Below the pieces are notes generated by a model. The model did not search any database. It was not told the DNA's origin and saw nothing but the letters and a program-made list of their open reading frames with translations. Positions 26,801-40,367 of a stretch of 64,000 nucleotides of DNA are shown in pieces. Origin of the DNA: Parus major. Lineage: Eukaryota > Chordata > Aves > Passeriformes > Paridae. The first letter of the stretch is position 1; the number at the start of each line of letters is the position of its first letter. The position numbers and the translations under genes are program-made. The DNA lies in assembly GCF_001522545.3 (NCBI RefSeq), contig NC_031781.1:14400010-14464009 (forward strand). The letters are read 5' to 3'.

Positions 26801-29800
26801 GTTGTTGCTGAAAAAGCAATGAAGTTACAAAGTTGCTATCAGAAATTTGGCAGCTACGATCCTTGTCAGCTTTTCTTGGCTGCAATATATTTAGCATTGC
26901 TTAAACAGCTTGCAAGAACCTGTGTAAGTCCAGAAAACAACTCCTCTGAGTAAGCTGATTTTCCACAATGACAGTGAAGGTTTCATTCCCATTAAGTCAA
27001 TTTAACCAAGTCACCTCTCTGAAACGTAACTTAACTCTAGAGAGGAAAAATAGCCTTAGATATTCTGTATTAAACACAGTAGGAAATTCTATTTAATCTT
27101 CTCTGGTCATCCTTTGATATAAAGATCACTTGTTGAAGACTCATAGTAGGCAATACCCAGATATCCCCCCATACAGAAGAGCTGCTTTGAGGACCAGGAA
27201 TCATCTGATTAATGCAGCTGATCATCTTTTGTTAAAAAAATGTTCACACTGAGAATGAGAAAAAAGAAGGTACATCCACAGCAAAGCAGCTACAGAAAAG
27301 AAAAAGAAGGCCCAGCAATCTCTTTGGCTACTTTCTTCTCATCTCTTGTTCAACCCTGAGACTCCAGCATACCTCCTGTGCACATTCAGGTACCCAGAGC
27401 TGACAAAAGGCTGATTTTCCTCCTGTTTGATCCTTCAGAAAACAGAGCCCTGAGAAGCATTAACACACACTGCAATTTCTGTGAACAAGGTTTGTCATCG
27501 TTGTTTCCCTTCTAGCAGTCAAAGAGGCAATAATCTGTCTTTCCAACAACAGTTTTCCAGATCCTACTACGTGTACCTTTACCTCAGAACCAAAGAATCA
27601 ACACCAGACACGAAGCTTTAAATTCGGCTCTCCAGAGGTGATGCAGGCTCAGGCCTTCCCACTGTACCACCTGTGGCAGCACATGAAGCACATTTTGGGA
27701 GAAAAACACAAGATCTGCTGTAGAAGGCAGGAGTCAAAGTGAGCTTAGCAATAGGAGGGAGGAATCACTTCAGGGGTTACTGAGATCCTCAGTGACGCAG
27801 TCTCTCAAAGAGGGAGACTCGTGTTGGTGTCTGGGTGCTGATGAAGGAGAGATAAAAACTGGGAAAAGCTAGAACATCACCAATGATGAATTGGGGATGC
27901 AATTTTACTGGAGGCCTAGGGAAGTTTTGAGAAAGACCACCATGATCCACACCTCTCTCTTCACAAGCTGCACCAGTAAAGCATCCCTCTGAACACCCCT
28001 TTCTTTTCTTCTTCAAAACAAAACCCAAAAGAGCTCAAGCAAACCAACAAAAACTTTGATACACAGCTAAATTTCAAGCAAACAGCGTGTTTTTGGAGTT
28101 CCAGATGGTGAAGTGCACATTTGGACTTTGCCCCCTCACAAAGGCTGGCAGATCTGACAGACTGCTCAAGATAAGGGAGACAAGTTGATTGAATTGAAGC
28201 AGCAAGGAAGAAGCAGGTCTGAGAAACAAACCTGTGGCACTCCTTGATCAGCAGCTTTTACACAAAACAGCCCTGGATCAATCTATGCTGATAAGCTGTA
28301 GATTGTGGGCATTAAATTCAGCCACGTCTCATAGCAGTCACAAAAGATTATGGTGCAAAGTCAACACTATTGACAATTACTGCAGTGCCTGAATTCTGAG
28401 GCCTCTGCTGTGTAATTTAGAGGTTACACTGCTGCAGAGGAGGCTCAAAGGGTTCAAAATACAATTTTAGATATAGTTTTAACAAATCCAAATTTCAAGC
28501 CTGACAACTATTTCTTGTACCAGAAAATAAAATTGAATCAGTGCAAAAACTTGAATGAGTTAAAGCTTCTCTGACCTGGCATTTAAATCCACAATGTTAA
28601 TTAGATGTATCACTTTAAACTACTGGCAGGAGAATCCATGTTCAATCTTACTGTGTATTATAATTTTTATCACAGCTTTACCCATATAATGCAAAAATCC
28701 CCTAAAAACTCCAGAAGTGAGTCTATTCCACTTAATGTAAATATATCACATTTGCCTTGGTTTGTCCCCTCTCAGTCTTTCAGGTTTATTGCCACCTTTA
28801 GACCACCCCATCAGAACAGCCTGTTGAAAGCTGCTCTTTGGGAATCCACAATTTCTATTGCCTTATTGGCAGGACCTGCACTTGGCTGTGACTGCTGTGA
28901 CTTCCATAGAGTTTAATGCAATATCGCCCTCTTATTTCTCTTTCCCTCTCTACTTTTACACAGGCATCAAAGCTGCAGTCATCACCATGGAAACTAGCTG
29001 GAGAATTAAAAAAATAAAGAAAGCCTACAGAGCCATGCAAAGCTTGTGCACTGCCACCCACTGGGTACTGGCGTTAGGGAGCCTCCAAGTACAAAGCAGC
29101 CCTGCTCAGTGTGAGCACAGATCCTCTCGCTGCAGTGCCTGCATTCAGACACAAATATGTGCATTTCTAGCCCCAACTGGTGTCTCCTCACAGGGCAGGA
29201 TTCGCTCACAGAGCCCAGATCGCCCTGGTGAAGCTCAAGGTTAATAAACTTGGACTCCCTGTCCTGTGTCTACATAGGAATGTTGTTTTCACACAAGTTT
29301 ATTCAGCAATGTGCTCATGCATGACACATTGCTCCATCCTCTGCAGTGCCTTATTCCCAGAGTGCAGGCATGGGCATCCTGGGAAAACACACCCTTGCAA
29401 TTCCAGAGGGAGCTGCAGGGCTGGGGATTATCAGGGATCAGGCCATGAACTTGCAGCTTCTTTCTACAAGGTATGAAACACCCAAGAAGATTTTGGGTTT
29501 GGGGGAGCTTGCTTTTGTTGATTCATAATGCTTTTTGTTACTGGCCAATAGTAACTAATAGCAGGTTTTACTTTGGGAAGATCTCCATGGTGATCTGAGC
29601 CTGCTGACATCAGCTGGGGTTTTTTTGGTGTGGATTTAAGAACAATAAACATAGTCTAATTAAAGGGGAAAAGACCTCAAAAAATTGGACAACGGAGGAA
29701 GAACTCCTGTATATGCTGCAGTTCAGTCCAAAATACTATAAAGAAATCTCTCTGATATAATTTATGTCATTAAAATAATTCAGAAAAACCTTGGCTACTT

Positions 29801-32800
29801 TTGCAGTAAATAATAGGGCATGCCATAAAAAAATTAATTGATGAAGGGAAAAGCAAAAACAAAATGAGAAAAAAAAACAGGAAAAAAGTCCCTAAATCCT
29901 AAAGTATTATAGTAATTTTTACAGGACTTTAAGACAGATTTTTCAGACCTGCTGCAGTATTACATATGAGCTCTCTAGCACAAGTGTTTAAAATGAGAAA
30001 AGGGAAAAAAGGGAAATGTATTCAGAACTGATTTGTTCTTTTTCTATACATTCCTACAGCCTACTTTTCAAAATACTTCTTTAATCAAGTGATTTTCACA
30101 AATTTGGAAGGATATTTTTTAATTTCTTCTCACACTGCTGAAAGCCATTGGATGTCTTTCCCCTGCATGACTCCTTTTCCCCCTTTTTTCTTTAATAGGT
30201 TTTACGAATACATCCACACACTTATTTCAAACTGACACTTCAGAAATGAGTTAGATTTTGTATTTTAATCAGGCACAAGCCATGCAAGAAAATAATTTAA
30301 AGTAGCAGGCAATCACACCAATGAAATATTTATGGAAACTGATTAGACCAAACTACTTATTCTTATCCCAGCATATTTATATTTTACAGAACTACTCAAA
30401 AAAAAAACAACAAAGCAAGATTAAGTGTTATACAAAGTTATAGCACACTCTTGTTACAAATCAGAGCACAGATTTCCAGAAGGCTGAGCAAGTGCAAGGC
30501 AGTGTTTGCAGTTCAGAGCCCAGCACCTTTGACTCCCCTGGCCAGCTTGTGAGCTACCTTAGTAAAATGAGACAGGAAAAAAGGACTGGCACAGATATCC
30601 AGGAACAGCAGTGGAAAAACAAGAAGTGGAAAGTGGAAGTTCCCCAATGCAAGGTTTGCTCCCAACACTACTGAATGAAATTAAGCCATGATTTTGTGAG
30701 CATTAAGCTCCAAGTGAGCAAGACAGACAAATGGTTCTCTATTGACCACTCTGTAATGGTGCCTTCCCTTTACTTCTAGTCATGAGTTACCTAGATTGCC
30801 AGATTACTGACCTCCCCCGGTATTCAAAAGTGTGTTGGCAGAGTAGAAAATTGGCCTGTGTGAGAATGATTGCACTTTGTGTCAGAAGGCAGATCTTCTG
30901 GATGCTGAATGTAGAATTTTGTTTTGGTGGTTGTAACCCCCCACTTCTCTCAAAGTGTCAGCATTGCAAAAAGAAGTTTCAGGTCTTTATAGGGCTACAT
31001 ATTAATATATAATGTGGACTTTTATATAGATGGCAAAAATGGAAAGAAATTCCCATATGGATAAACAAATAGTTACCTAGAAGCACAATATACAGAGGCT
31101 GGAGTAGAGTCCTATTTAATCTATTCTAGACCTAAGGCACCATTTAATGTGGCAAGCTGCAGTGTAGAAAAGCAGTTTTCATGCCAAATACAATCCCTGT
31201 GTTGGTGCCAAGGCCAAAAGAGCAAGAGCAAATGTAGAACTTGCAATTCTTCCCTTGGGGGCCTTCCACAACAGCCTGCAGACAGCAGATGGGGAAACAC
31301 CACAGCGTCCAGGCACAGTTCTGTGCCCTCAAGCAACCCCGACAACTCAGGTGCTGCTGGTTGCACTTCCAGGTTAACCCCATCCTCCCTGTCCACATCC
31401 TCTGGGAGGATGCTTCTCTGGCTTTGTCCCCTGATGCCCTTCTGCCCTGCCCTCCAACAAGGGTTGCCTTGGACTACAGAGAAATTTGCCCAGACACCGC
31501 CTCAGGATTCCTGATCTGTCTAAAAGACCACACACTTGACAGCATCTACAGGGTTTCTTCTGAAAGCAAGACATATAATAACTCATTGGAGTGGACAGGC
31601 ACAAAATACATATTTGGAGGGTAGGACAGATTATTAACAAGAAGGGAGAGAGCTCAAAAATACCAAATGGTGCTGCATGGAATTAGCAAAGCAAAGGGTA
31701 TGTGATTTCTGCCACCGCGATATAGAGAAAAGAAATTGCCTTCTAAAGATCCCTAGGGAGAAAACTTCAGGCAGAAGGAAAGATGATTAGTTTGCATATT
31801 TGCAAGCTTTCCACTAAACAGCAGCTGATGACAGCATTAGAGATGGGAAGGAACAAGGAATTAAGGGATAAGGAGCACAGCAAAAGTCACAGCATAAACT
31901 CTGCACAGAAGAAGATAGAAAACTTGAAGTCAAAATCTATAAAGCAGTTTATCTTAGAGGCAGAGGCAAGAATGCCAACTTTTCCATCTCACATTGTAAT
32001 GGCTAGCTCTCCAAGGAAACATTGCATGTGTGTGTGAGTTTTGCTGAGTATTTCCTTAGCTGACAGGGGGAACAGAGCTAAGTGCCCTTCTGAGCATCCT
32101 CTTCATTGCTGAGAGTCATTACAGCTTCCCTCTTTAAGTATTGTGCAAATGTATTAGGATGAAAATAATTGTAAAAGATACAGTAATTCTAGAAAAGTAC
32201 TTGAGGTTGAAATTACTGCCTTAGTTTGAAAGACAGGTGTCTTTCACAGCAAGGCAGGAGCCTCCCTTGGAATGGAAAATATGACCCACTTCCCTCCGAA
32301 TTATTATAACTTTGAAATTAAGGGGCTTTCACGCAAAGCTATGAGAAAAGGAATAACAGCTCTTTACTAGTTTGTGGATGTGTAAGAAGGCAAACAAACA
32401 GCACCAAACAGAGTTGCAGGCCTGGTGTAGCAACACGTATGGGAGGAAATTCCTCGAGAAAAAGGAACAAAAAGAAGAATCCTAAATCCCAACAGTTACT
32501 CCCAGGAATTAGAGTACACCCTCAGTTCCGTAGACTGGAGTGGTTCTGGTAGTATTTCCCAGAAATATTGCTAAAACTAATGACATGTCCAAAAGCTGAA
32601 ATTAACTTTACCTGCTACTGCCATATAGAAGCTATATTTCTAATCCAAATCCAATGAAACATGCATTCCAAAATAGGGCAAAATGAATAATGAAGACATG
32701 AAAATCAAAGGATTTATCTGTCACAAGTTTCTAGGAAGGACAGACGCCAGTATACATGTTGAACACGATGACACTTCCCTAGAGACTTAGGATAATACTT

Positions 32801-32811
32801 CACCCTTAAAT
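23809..32811. other. Non-coding stretch, no gene recognised
   Basis: There is no supported gene and no confident repeat. A T run lies near 26080-26092. Open frames of about 100-130 codons at 28600-29250 occur on both strands without a recognisable domain or a convincing splice context. The sequence around 30455-30580 has a few MIR-like words (agcacagatttccaga, then gtaaaatgaga), but the intervening core does not align, so no element is called. Confidence 0.75.
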
Positions 32812-33002
32812 AACACACTCAAAACGCTTCACAGACATTAACTAATTAATCCTCAATCCTCATGTGGCTGTAAAAATTACACAGTAGGGAAATAAGGTCA
32901 GATCTTCAGAGGAGATCAAGCTGAGATTAAACAGTCTGCCCCAGGGCTATACACTGACTTGACAGCAGAGACAGGGTTACAGTTCCCAGGTCCAAGAGCC
33001 AC
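32812..33002 (-). mobile_element. MIR-like ancient SINE, near complete, inverted
   Basis: On the plus strand the segment runs through the reverse-complement MIR consensus in order. It contains 'cgcttcacagacattaacta', 'ttaatcctcaatcctcatg', 'agggaaataaggtcagatc', 'gagattaaacagtctgcccc', 'agagacagggttacagttcc' and a closing 'caggtccaagagcc'. These correspond to the MIR tail, core and tRNA-derived head. About 190 bases are covered, which is most of a roughly 260-bp MIR. Such a readable copy of a very old SINE is uncommon in a bird and may mean slower decay here. The tRNA-derived B-box region is visible only in degraded form near 32975-32990. Confidence 0.72.
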
Positions 33003-34889
33003 CCCACCAGCAGAACACCTTTGGAGGGATTGACAGCCCCAAACATCTCCAGCAGCTGCTCAGACAAAGCAAAAATCTTAGGCAGGGTCAGATGCCTCCC
33101 CGTGCTAAAGAGAAACACCATAACACATCTTAAAGGCAGAAAGCTGTGCACCCACAGACCTGCCCCTCTCCTGCTGCAAACCAACTGGGGTGGTCAGTGG
33201 GAGGGGAGGCTTCCTCAGCAGTACAAACCCCTGTGCTGCACCTCCCCAGGACACCTTCCTTCCAGATCCACACTTGCTGCATGCCCAGTGCCATCATCAC
33301 TTCAAATACCCAGGGCACATTTTACAAACGCTATACAGAACATGGTACAGATTACACCTGATCGAGTCCAACCTGCTACAGCCTTTGGAGCCCAGGAGTG
33401 TGAGGATGAATGGAGAAAAGGTGACTCTCAGGAGTGTTGAAAGCACTCAGGCAGGCCACAGCAGGGGATGCACTGGCACACTCAGTCTCCTGGGAAGTCA
33501 AACAATTCCCAGAACATAAAAAATGTGCAGGAGATCAACCTACACATCCTACAGTAAAATATTCTTTATGCACAGGGGAAAACAAGTGGCAACAGCTCTG
33601 CACCGTTGCCCTGTGAAACTAAACAGAATGGCTACAGCCAAGGAGAGGGTGCTGGCTCCACAACCCTTTGTCCAAAACCACCCCAAGTTCTGCCATTTGT
33701 TGTGGCATTTGAACAGTGTTAGTTTTGCCTGCAGCCATGATGCCAATCTCTATTGTCTCTCAGCTTTTTCAGAAAGTACTTCAAAGTACTTTGAAAATAG
33801 TAAGGCACCATTTAAAACATTCAGTTCTTATTGCAACACTATCAGAAGATTAATAAATTAAAAGCTTGGCTACCACAAACAGCAGTATGCCTACCAGTCC
33901 TGGGCTTCCTTTTTGTGAGGTTCTGGGTTTGGGCTTGTTAAGTAAACCTGTGTCTAAATTTCTAATTATATCAAGAAAAGGTAAGTGCCAGAAAACAGCT
34001 GGACCTCACAGGTCTAGCAGAAAGCTGTTTAAAAAGCCAAGAGTTTAAATGACAGCTTATTTTTTAAAATTTTACCTGATGGGAAAGGAAAATGGTGCCT
34101 GGGGTGTAAGGTCTGTGTTGGCAAGAAAGGCTGTGCAAATTGGGAACGGGAGAGGACTGAGGAAAGGGTCCCACTAACGTCAGCAGTGGAAAATCTGGTA
34201 TTAACTGAGAAAGGTGACTTGGATGAAGATAAATATAGTCTACAACTGAAGACAAGTGACTTGCTAGACAAAGACAGCAATGAGCTGTGAGGAAGGGCAT
34301 AGAGGCAGGCATTCTGTGAAAAAGGAAAAAGCACGCACACAAAGACGTAAACAAGATTTCAGCTTGGAGGAACTGGCAGTTCCTCTCTGTCACTACCATT
34401 TACATTGCATTTCCTCCAGCCTTTATAAAACCTGGCTCCTCTAATTCATTCTAATTCACTCTCTAATGCCTCCACATGGCTCTTTCATTGCGTGTGTGGG
34501 CAGTCTAGAAAGCAGTAGTTGGACAGCTTTTGACTGAAAGGAAATGTTTTAGGCACAGCTCAAAGCCTGTGGGAGTCAAGAGAAAGCATTGAATTTGGCC
34601 TTTAAAAGAAACAGGATGCCAGGAGAGTCACATGAATGCTTAAAACAGAAGATGCATAGGCCTGAATTTGGTGTTAGCCATTAGCTGTAGTAGGCTGGTT
34701 TTAATTAATAGCAGGTGGCTATTTTGGCAGGAGGAAAGATGCAAGTTAAAGTTTTAAGATATCAGTGCAATGTTTACCTTGCTTAGTGAGAAACAGCGTT
34801 CTGCAAACTTTTGTCTAGGACCACATCTGTACAAACACTGCTTGGGGATCTGGGATCCAAGCTGACACTTGGCACCACGTGAGCACTAA
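33003..34889. other. Non-coding stretch between MIR and CR1 relics
   Basis: No gene is supported. Several overlapping open frames of 60-140 codons occur at 33020-33860 in a GC-richer patch, but none resembles a known protein. A donor-like AAG|gtaagt at about 33976-33984 has no matching acceptor upstream that yields a convincing exon. A short palindromic duplication (caaagtactttg) lies at about 33782-33793. Confidence 0.7.
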
Positions 34890-35421
34890 CAGCAGTGAAG
34901 GGTGCCAGGATCCAAAGGCTGCAACAACAAGTGCATAAGCCACTTGATCGAGGAAAGTCATTATCCCCCTGTCTCAGCTCTCTTTCAAGCACAGCTGGAA
35001 TAGTGCCTCCAATCCTGAGGCCCCTCTAACATCAGAAAGACGATGATCAGTTTGGGCAAGTCCACCAGTGGCCATCTGTGGCACTGGAGCATGCAAGCTG
35101 TGAGGAGAGGCTGAGTTAGTCTGACCTGGAAAGGAGGAGGTTTTGGGGGGCCTGCAGAAGCTATCCAATACCGAGGCAGGGCTTACAGAGAACACAGCCA
35201 TGCTCTTTGCTGAGGAAGGAGAACGAGACTGTCTGGACTGGACACACTCCCCTGGGTATAAGGATTGGTACAGAGGCCCAAAGGAGCTGAAGAATCTCTG
35301 TCCTTGAAGGTGTAGGCAAAGCCCTGAGCAAACTGGTAAAAAGTCAGTGCTGTCCCAGCTTTGAACAAGAGGCTGAACTACACAGTCTCCCAGGAATCTT
35401 TCCAATCCAAATGATTTGATG
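34890..35421 (+). mobile_element. Old, highly diverged CR1 LINE 3' end
   Basis: This copy is much more eroded than the other two CR1 elements, but the order of landmarks is clear in forward orientation. 'gatcgaggaaagtcattatc' is followed by 'ccccctgtctcagctct', 'cacagctggaatagtg', 'tgaggagaggctgag' (35101-35115), 'cctggaaaggaggagg', 'ctctgtccttgaaggtgt', 'gccctgagcaaactgg' (35321-35336) and the 3' terminal 'ctttccaatccaaatgat'. These match the ORF2 C-terminal coding segment and the 3' untranslated part of CR1. The ORF is destroyed by many changes. A 160-codon open frame on the opposite strand across this element is antisense to it and is not a gene. The 5' edge is approximate. Confidence 0.85.
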
Positions 35422-38400
35422 GTATTTGTCACAATCACAAATAGTGCACAGGACATAAGTTTATATAGACAATATGTTCTGAAAACACGAAATTAGAGTG
35501 CAATTGTTAAAACAAACAACCCCCCAGAAAACACAGCAATCTACAACAAACAAATCACTGCTCATACAAAAGCTCACATCTATTTTTCACAAGCATTTGC
35601 AGAACAGTAATCACCTTGGCAAAGACAACAGGAAAGAACTGTGTAAATCAGTGGCATATACTGAGATTCATGGTGAGCTCAGTGCTCATTGAGTACATTT
35701 AGTTGTACAAAAGTGCAATAAATAAACAAAATCAGGTGCCTTGTGCAAGTCACCTCAGATGCCATGACTTGCTCTGCAGAGGAGCACAAAGCAATGAAAG
35801 AAAAGCCACTTTTAAAATAAGAGTGGTCTGAAAACAAATGAGGTTAAATTATTGATTGCAAAGTGACTCGTTTTAAACAGAGATTACTGGCTCCACACTA
35901 GTCTTCCACTTGATTTAGATTTCCACTTTCATCTGATTTAGGTTTTAGCACTGCAAAAATAATAGCACTCTGCCTTTCACATTAAGTAAGTTCTTTTTCA
36001 CATATAATGTTTCTCAACGAGATATCCCACAGTTTAATTAAATTAAAATTGAAATTGCATTGTAAGAATACAGACCATTTAGTACCTGAGACACTTAAGC
36101 ATTCATTCTGTTTCATGAAGAAATTAATTATGTGAGAGTCATTAACAACAACTGCAATTCCTTATGGATTTAAGTTATGTTTTCAATTGGAAGACTGAAG
36201 TTCCCAGCTGATTTAAATTCTACATGATGGCAAAAATGAATTAATGATGTTAATATTGCATATGAAACTTAGCATAGGAATGAAATTCTGTGTTAAACGT
36301 AAAGGCAGCAGCATGGACAGTGAAAAAAGAGGAACCTATTTTGATTGCACTTAAGAAGCCTGGAATATTTCTGGATGAGCTACACTGTGTGGGTTCAACC
36401 TGAATACTGGTAAAATAAATAGCAGCCTTGGAACTGGTTTAACAAATACCAGGACTAGGCTCTGGCTTCCTTGGATCACCTTCTCTCTTTTCTGCAAGAA
36501 AATCTTAGAGAATTTTTTTTTTCCCCCCTCAGCCATGGTCTAAGAGAAATCTTTTCCAGCCTGATGAAAAGTGAGAATGATAAAAAAAGACCTATAAAGA
36601 ATGATAAATACAGTATTTCAAAATTGGCCACCCTGCTGTTAATTATCATCATTTCCTCCACAGTTTATGAATATTCAAATTATGCTGGCACTTCTCCTTC
36701 TGGGGAAACAGTTTGAAAGGGGCAAGAGGAATCTCTACAGCAGAGCCTGCAGTTTGAAAATTCACACACTGCATCAGTTGGATAGCAGAACCAATTTTCC
36801 AGATATATAAATCCGCGTTTAACTTCTGCGAGAAAAACATTCACATCCATCCCTTTTATGATGCTATAGGGACATCTCTGTCAGCTGAAAGCATCATGCA
36901 GGGAATCAAAATGAAGATGCAGGGCTAATTCTAAACAAGCATAACCCCCATATAACCTTCTTTGCCCAGGTCCAGGGCTCTATTTTGAAACTAAAGAGTA
37001 ATTGGCTAAAGAGTAAAAGGCTGCTGAGGAATTGCTCTCCACTGTCAAAGCCAACCAAGTGCACAGGGTTCAATTTGTTTCCAGGAAAAAAACCCCTCTG
37101 ATTAATTAAAATGCAAAGGCATCTTCCTGCCAAATATTTTCCAGCCTTATGTTCAGCTAAGAATAATAAGGCTCGCCCATATCATCCAAAAGACTGGTAG
37201 CCATTCTCAACACGCCGTCATCTATCACCCAACAAAAGTCCCTGTTTGCAGGGGAACAGATTGCAAAGAAGTAGATGGGCAGCTGAAGGTTTCACTTGTG
37301 TCTAACCCACAGCTTCTTTGGTCTAAAAGCTAATATAGCTGCTCCCTTTATTACAGCCATGCCTGGCTGGCCTAGAAACACCCCCACTGACAGCTTGGAA
37401 GAGCTGTTTCAGGACAGCAATGCAATGTAGCAGTGGGATGGAGCCTCAAGTGCTGCCCAAGGCTCTTCAGGCTCCCACCAAGTCATGGGAGCTTGTACCA
37501 CACCAGCTGAAATCCCCTTTGACTCCCAGGAGATGAGACATGCTCTAAATAAGGTCTGATGAAAATAATGACTATTACAAAGGCAGTATTTAAGGAGCTC
37601 CTTACTGGAGCCCATGGAGAACCAGGGCCCCACACTGCAATTTTAAGGTAAGTTGCTCCATCTCCTTCCAGAGATAAACTGGTGACCTCCTTCAAACAAC
37701 CCTTCCAGTGCTGAAAGGCCAGGAAATGTAGTTATACTAGGATTAATGACTTGAATTAGCTCTCTTGCACCTGTGCCTCACTGCATCCGTGGCAAAGATG
37801 GACAGCAGCTTTGCCTTCTTAAAGTAACACTTGAGGGTTTTTTTATCTACATAAAATCTTTTCTCTCCCTGTCTTACCAAAGAAACTACATCAGAAGGAA
37901 AAATGCCTCCCACTGTAAAAGTTTCTTGATATGAAAAATGCAAATCTCAAGCAGTTATAATGAAGAAAATCAATTTTAGACTCCTGGTGGCTATCTTCCT
38001 GCAAAGCTGTATTATTTTTCATCAAGTATCTACAAGAACCAGATCACGTTTCTAGCTTTCTGTTCCTCTCCTGTGTAATGAGGGAGAATCATGTATATTG
38101 CTTTCATTTAATTTACCCTAGAAATTCAGAGTTATTGATTGTAGTTGGTAGACTTCTTAGCTGTAAGAGACTGGAAGCAACACTTTTATGCCTTTTATAT
38201 TGCTTACTGCAGAGAGGGACCCAAAAGGGGAAAAAAAAAGGGAGGCAAAATTAAGCTCTGATCCTGGGGGAGAATATATCACTGTGGAGATAAAATACTG
38301 TCTGGGAATACCTAAATATACAACACAACTAGAGAGGCAGACTGCCTCTTATGACATTTATTTAAAGAAATACCCATGCAACTGATTATCTGAGAGAGAT

Positions 38401-40340
38401 CAGAAAGATCTAGAGTAATCAGGCAAAATTTGCATATTATTCACTGAAAAACATGCAGGTCTATGGAAGGACCAGAAATTATTCTCTAACTTGGACAGTG
38501 TTTAGAAAACATTTTTGCAAAGGGAAGAACAACAGAATTTTGAGGAAATATTTTGTTTGGATATTTTAAGAGCAATAATTTAATTCAGAAACCTGCCAAA
38601 ATATCAAACAGGATTAATGCTAGAATACTTTGCATGATTTGGTAGCTTACAAATGAATGCACAGAGCCAGCATCTGTCAACTCCCTCAGGCAGCCTTGCT
38701 TAACGGAATGCAATTTCTTACCTGAAAAACATAAATAAGAAACATACATTTACATTTTGCTCTGCATAACTTAATATGTTATTTAGTACCCTAAATCACA
38801 CACGAAACCAGTTCCCCCTATTAAGCATGCAAAGATGCTACATCACTTGTGTAGAATGTTTTTTTAAATCAACAGTAGTTTCCAATTAAAACAGTTCAGA
38901 TGTAAATATTTATACCAAATACAGCAACGTGATTAACATTCTTACCAGATACAAGCTCACTGGAGTACAACACTTCCCATAATTACCCCTTGCTCACGGA
39001 CTGAAGTCATTTGATCCCCCCAGGCATCAGGAGAGGGGAGCTAAACCCAAAACATGACCACCACACACCACCTAAGGGTCCTCCTTCGCCCAGGGGAAGC
39101 TCTCTGGGACACGAGCATGGCACATGTTCCTGGAGCACCCTCCCCTGCTCTGGGGTCTCACAGACACACAGCTCACACATCTAAGGCTGAGCCCTGCAGG
39201 AGGGCACAGGCAAACCTCAAGCAGTGTGTGTCGCTTGGCTCTGGTCTGAATCCCAGACTCGCATTCAGGGGAAACTTCAGAGAGCATTTTCCATTTTCCC
39301 CCGTGTTGTACTCTCATCAGATCTGCAGTTCCTTTCCATCTGGATCAATTTGTGTTAGATGTGAACAGACCCCTGAGGCTCTGCTCAGGAATTAAATGTT
39401 TTTGGTGCAAGTCTCTGCAGTAAATAGGAACAAACCTATAAGCCTGGAATCATCTGAAATCCACAGGGATCTAGGCAGAATCCATACAGCTGCCATGAAG
39501 TCCTCAGCTGCAGTCATAGATGGATTATACTCATTTAAAAAAGGTATTAATGTATAAAGCTGCCACAAGGGACAGAACCCACAACACTTAAAAAAAAAAA
39601 AGCACCAGTAAAACACTACAGCTCTTTACTGACATCTTCAAGCAGCAATGGGAATCCATCCAGATCAAACAGACGAAGTGCAAATGCCCAGGAAACTATG
39701 AGAACTAAGAATGGCCACATTTCATTCCACAAACACTGTGTCCCCTTTTTCCTCCCCTCTTCCTCTTCAAAATACCTGCTAATTCTGCTACTAGAGGCAA
39801 TAGAAGAAAAGTTTAGTAAGCCCAGGGTTGAACTCTTAATGCACCTAATAAAGAATCATGAAGAGATGAGGAAAAATATCTACTATCTCCAAACAACTTA
39901 TCCTGGCTCCCTGGGTTTCTCAGGTGAAGCTCTATGAATTTCTTCTCCTGGAAGTTTTTTATTGCATTTTAATTATGCAAACATGCCGTGGGCTTTTGGG
40001 GTAGATCATTAGTTTAAGCTGAAGGGAATAGGTATCCATCAATCTAATCAAAGTAGCTGCAAAACACTCAGTTCTGCACTATTTATGCTTCTCTTTCTGT
40101 GAGGAAACCATCTTGTACTTAATAATTAAACTGAAGGAAGTTCAGCTTCACTACACAGGAAATTTGGGAGAACTCCCTGTATCCCGTATCTTTTAATGTG
40201 ATTTCTTAAAGTACCTCTATCTGTAAAAGCAAGGCACTTGAAAGGCAAATTTCTCTGCTGTGTTTAAGAATGCAAGAGACCATGATATTTCAACAGGTTT
40301 TCTAACAAAGCTGCATTTCCAGGGCTTTCCAGAGTATCTC

Positions 40341-40367
40341 CAAGTTCAAGGGACATTCTTGAACTTG
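40341..40367. repeat. Inverted repeat, 10-bp arms, 7-nt loop
   Basis: caagttcaag (40341-40350) and cttgaacttg (40358-40367) are exact reverse complements separated by ggacatt. The short stem could form a hairpin in RNA. Nothing nearby supports an RNA gene, and a few such structures are expected by chance. Confidence 0.85.

Noticed and set aside
30455..30580. MIR-like words (agcacagatttccaga and gtaaaatgaga)
   Set aside because: The core between the words does not align and the spacing is wrong for a MIR without invoking large deletions.
34974..35456. 160-codon frame on the minus strand
   Set aside because: It is antisense to the eroded CR1 3' end, and the CR1 landmark order explains the sequence.
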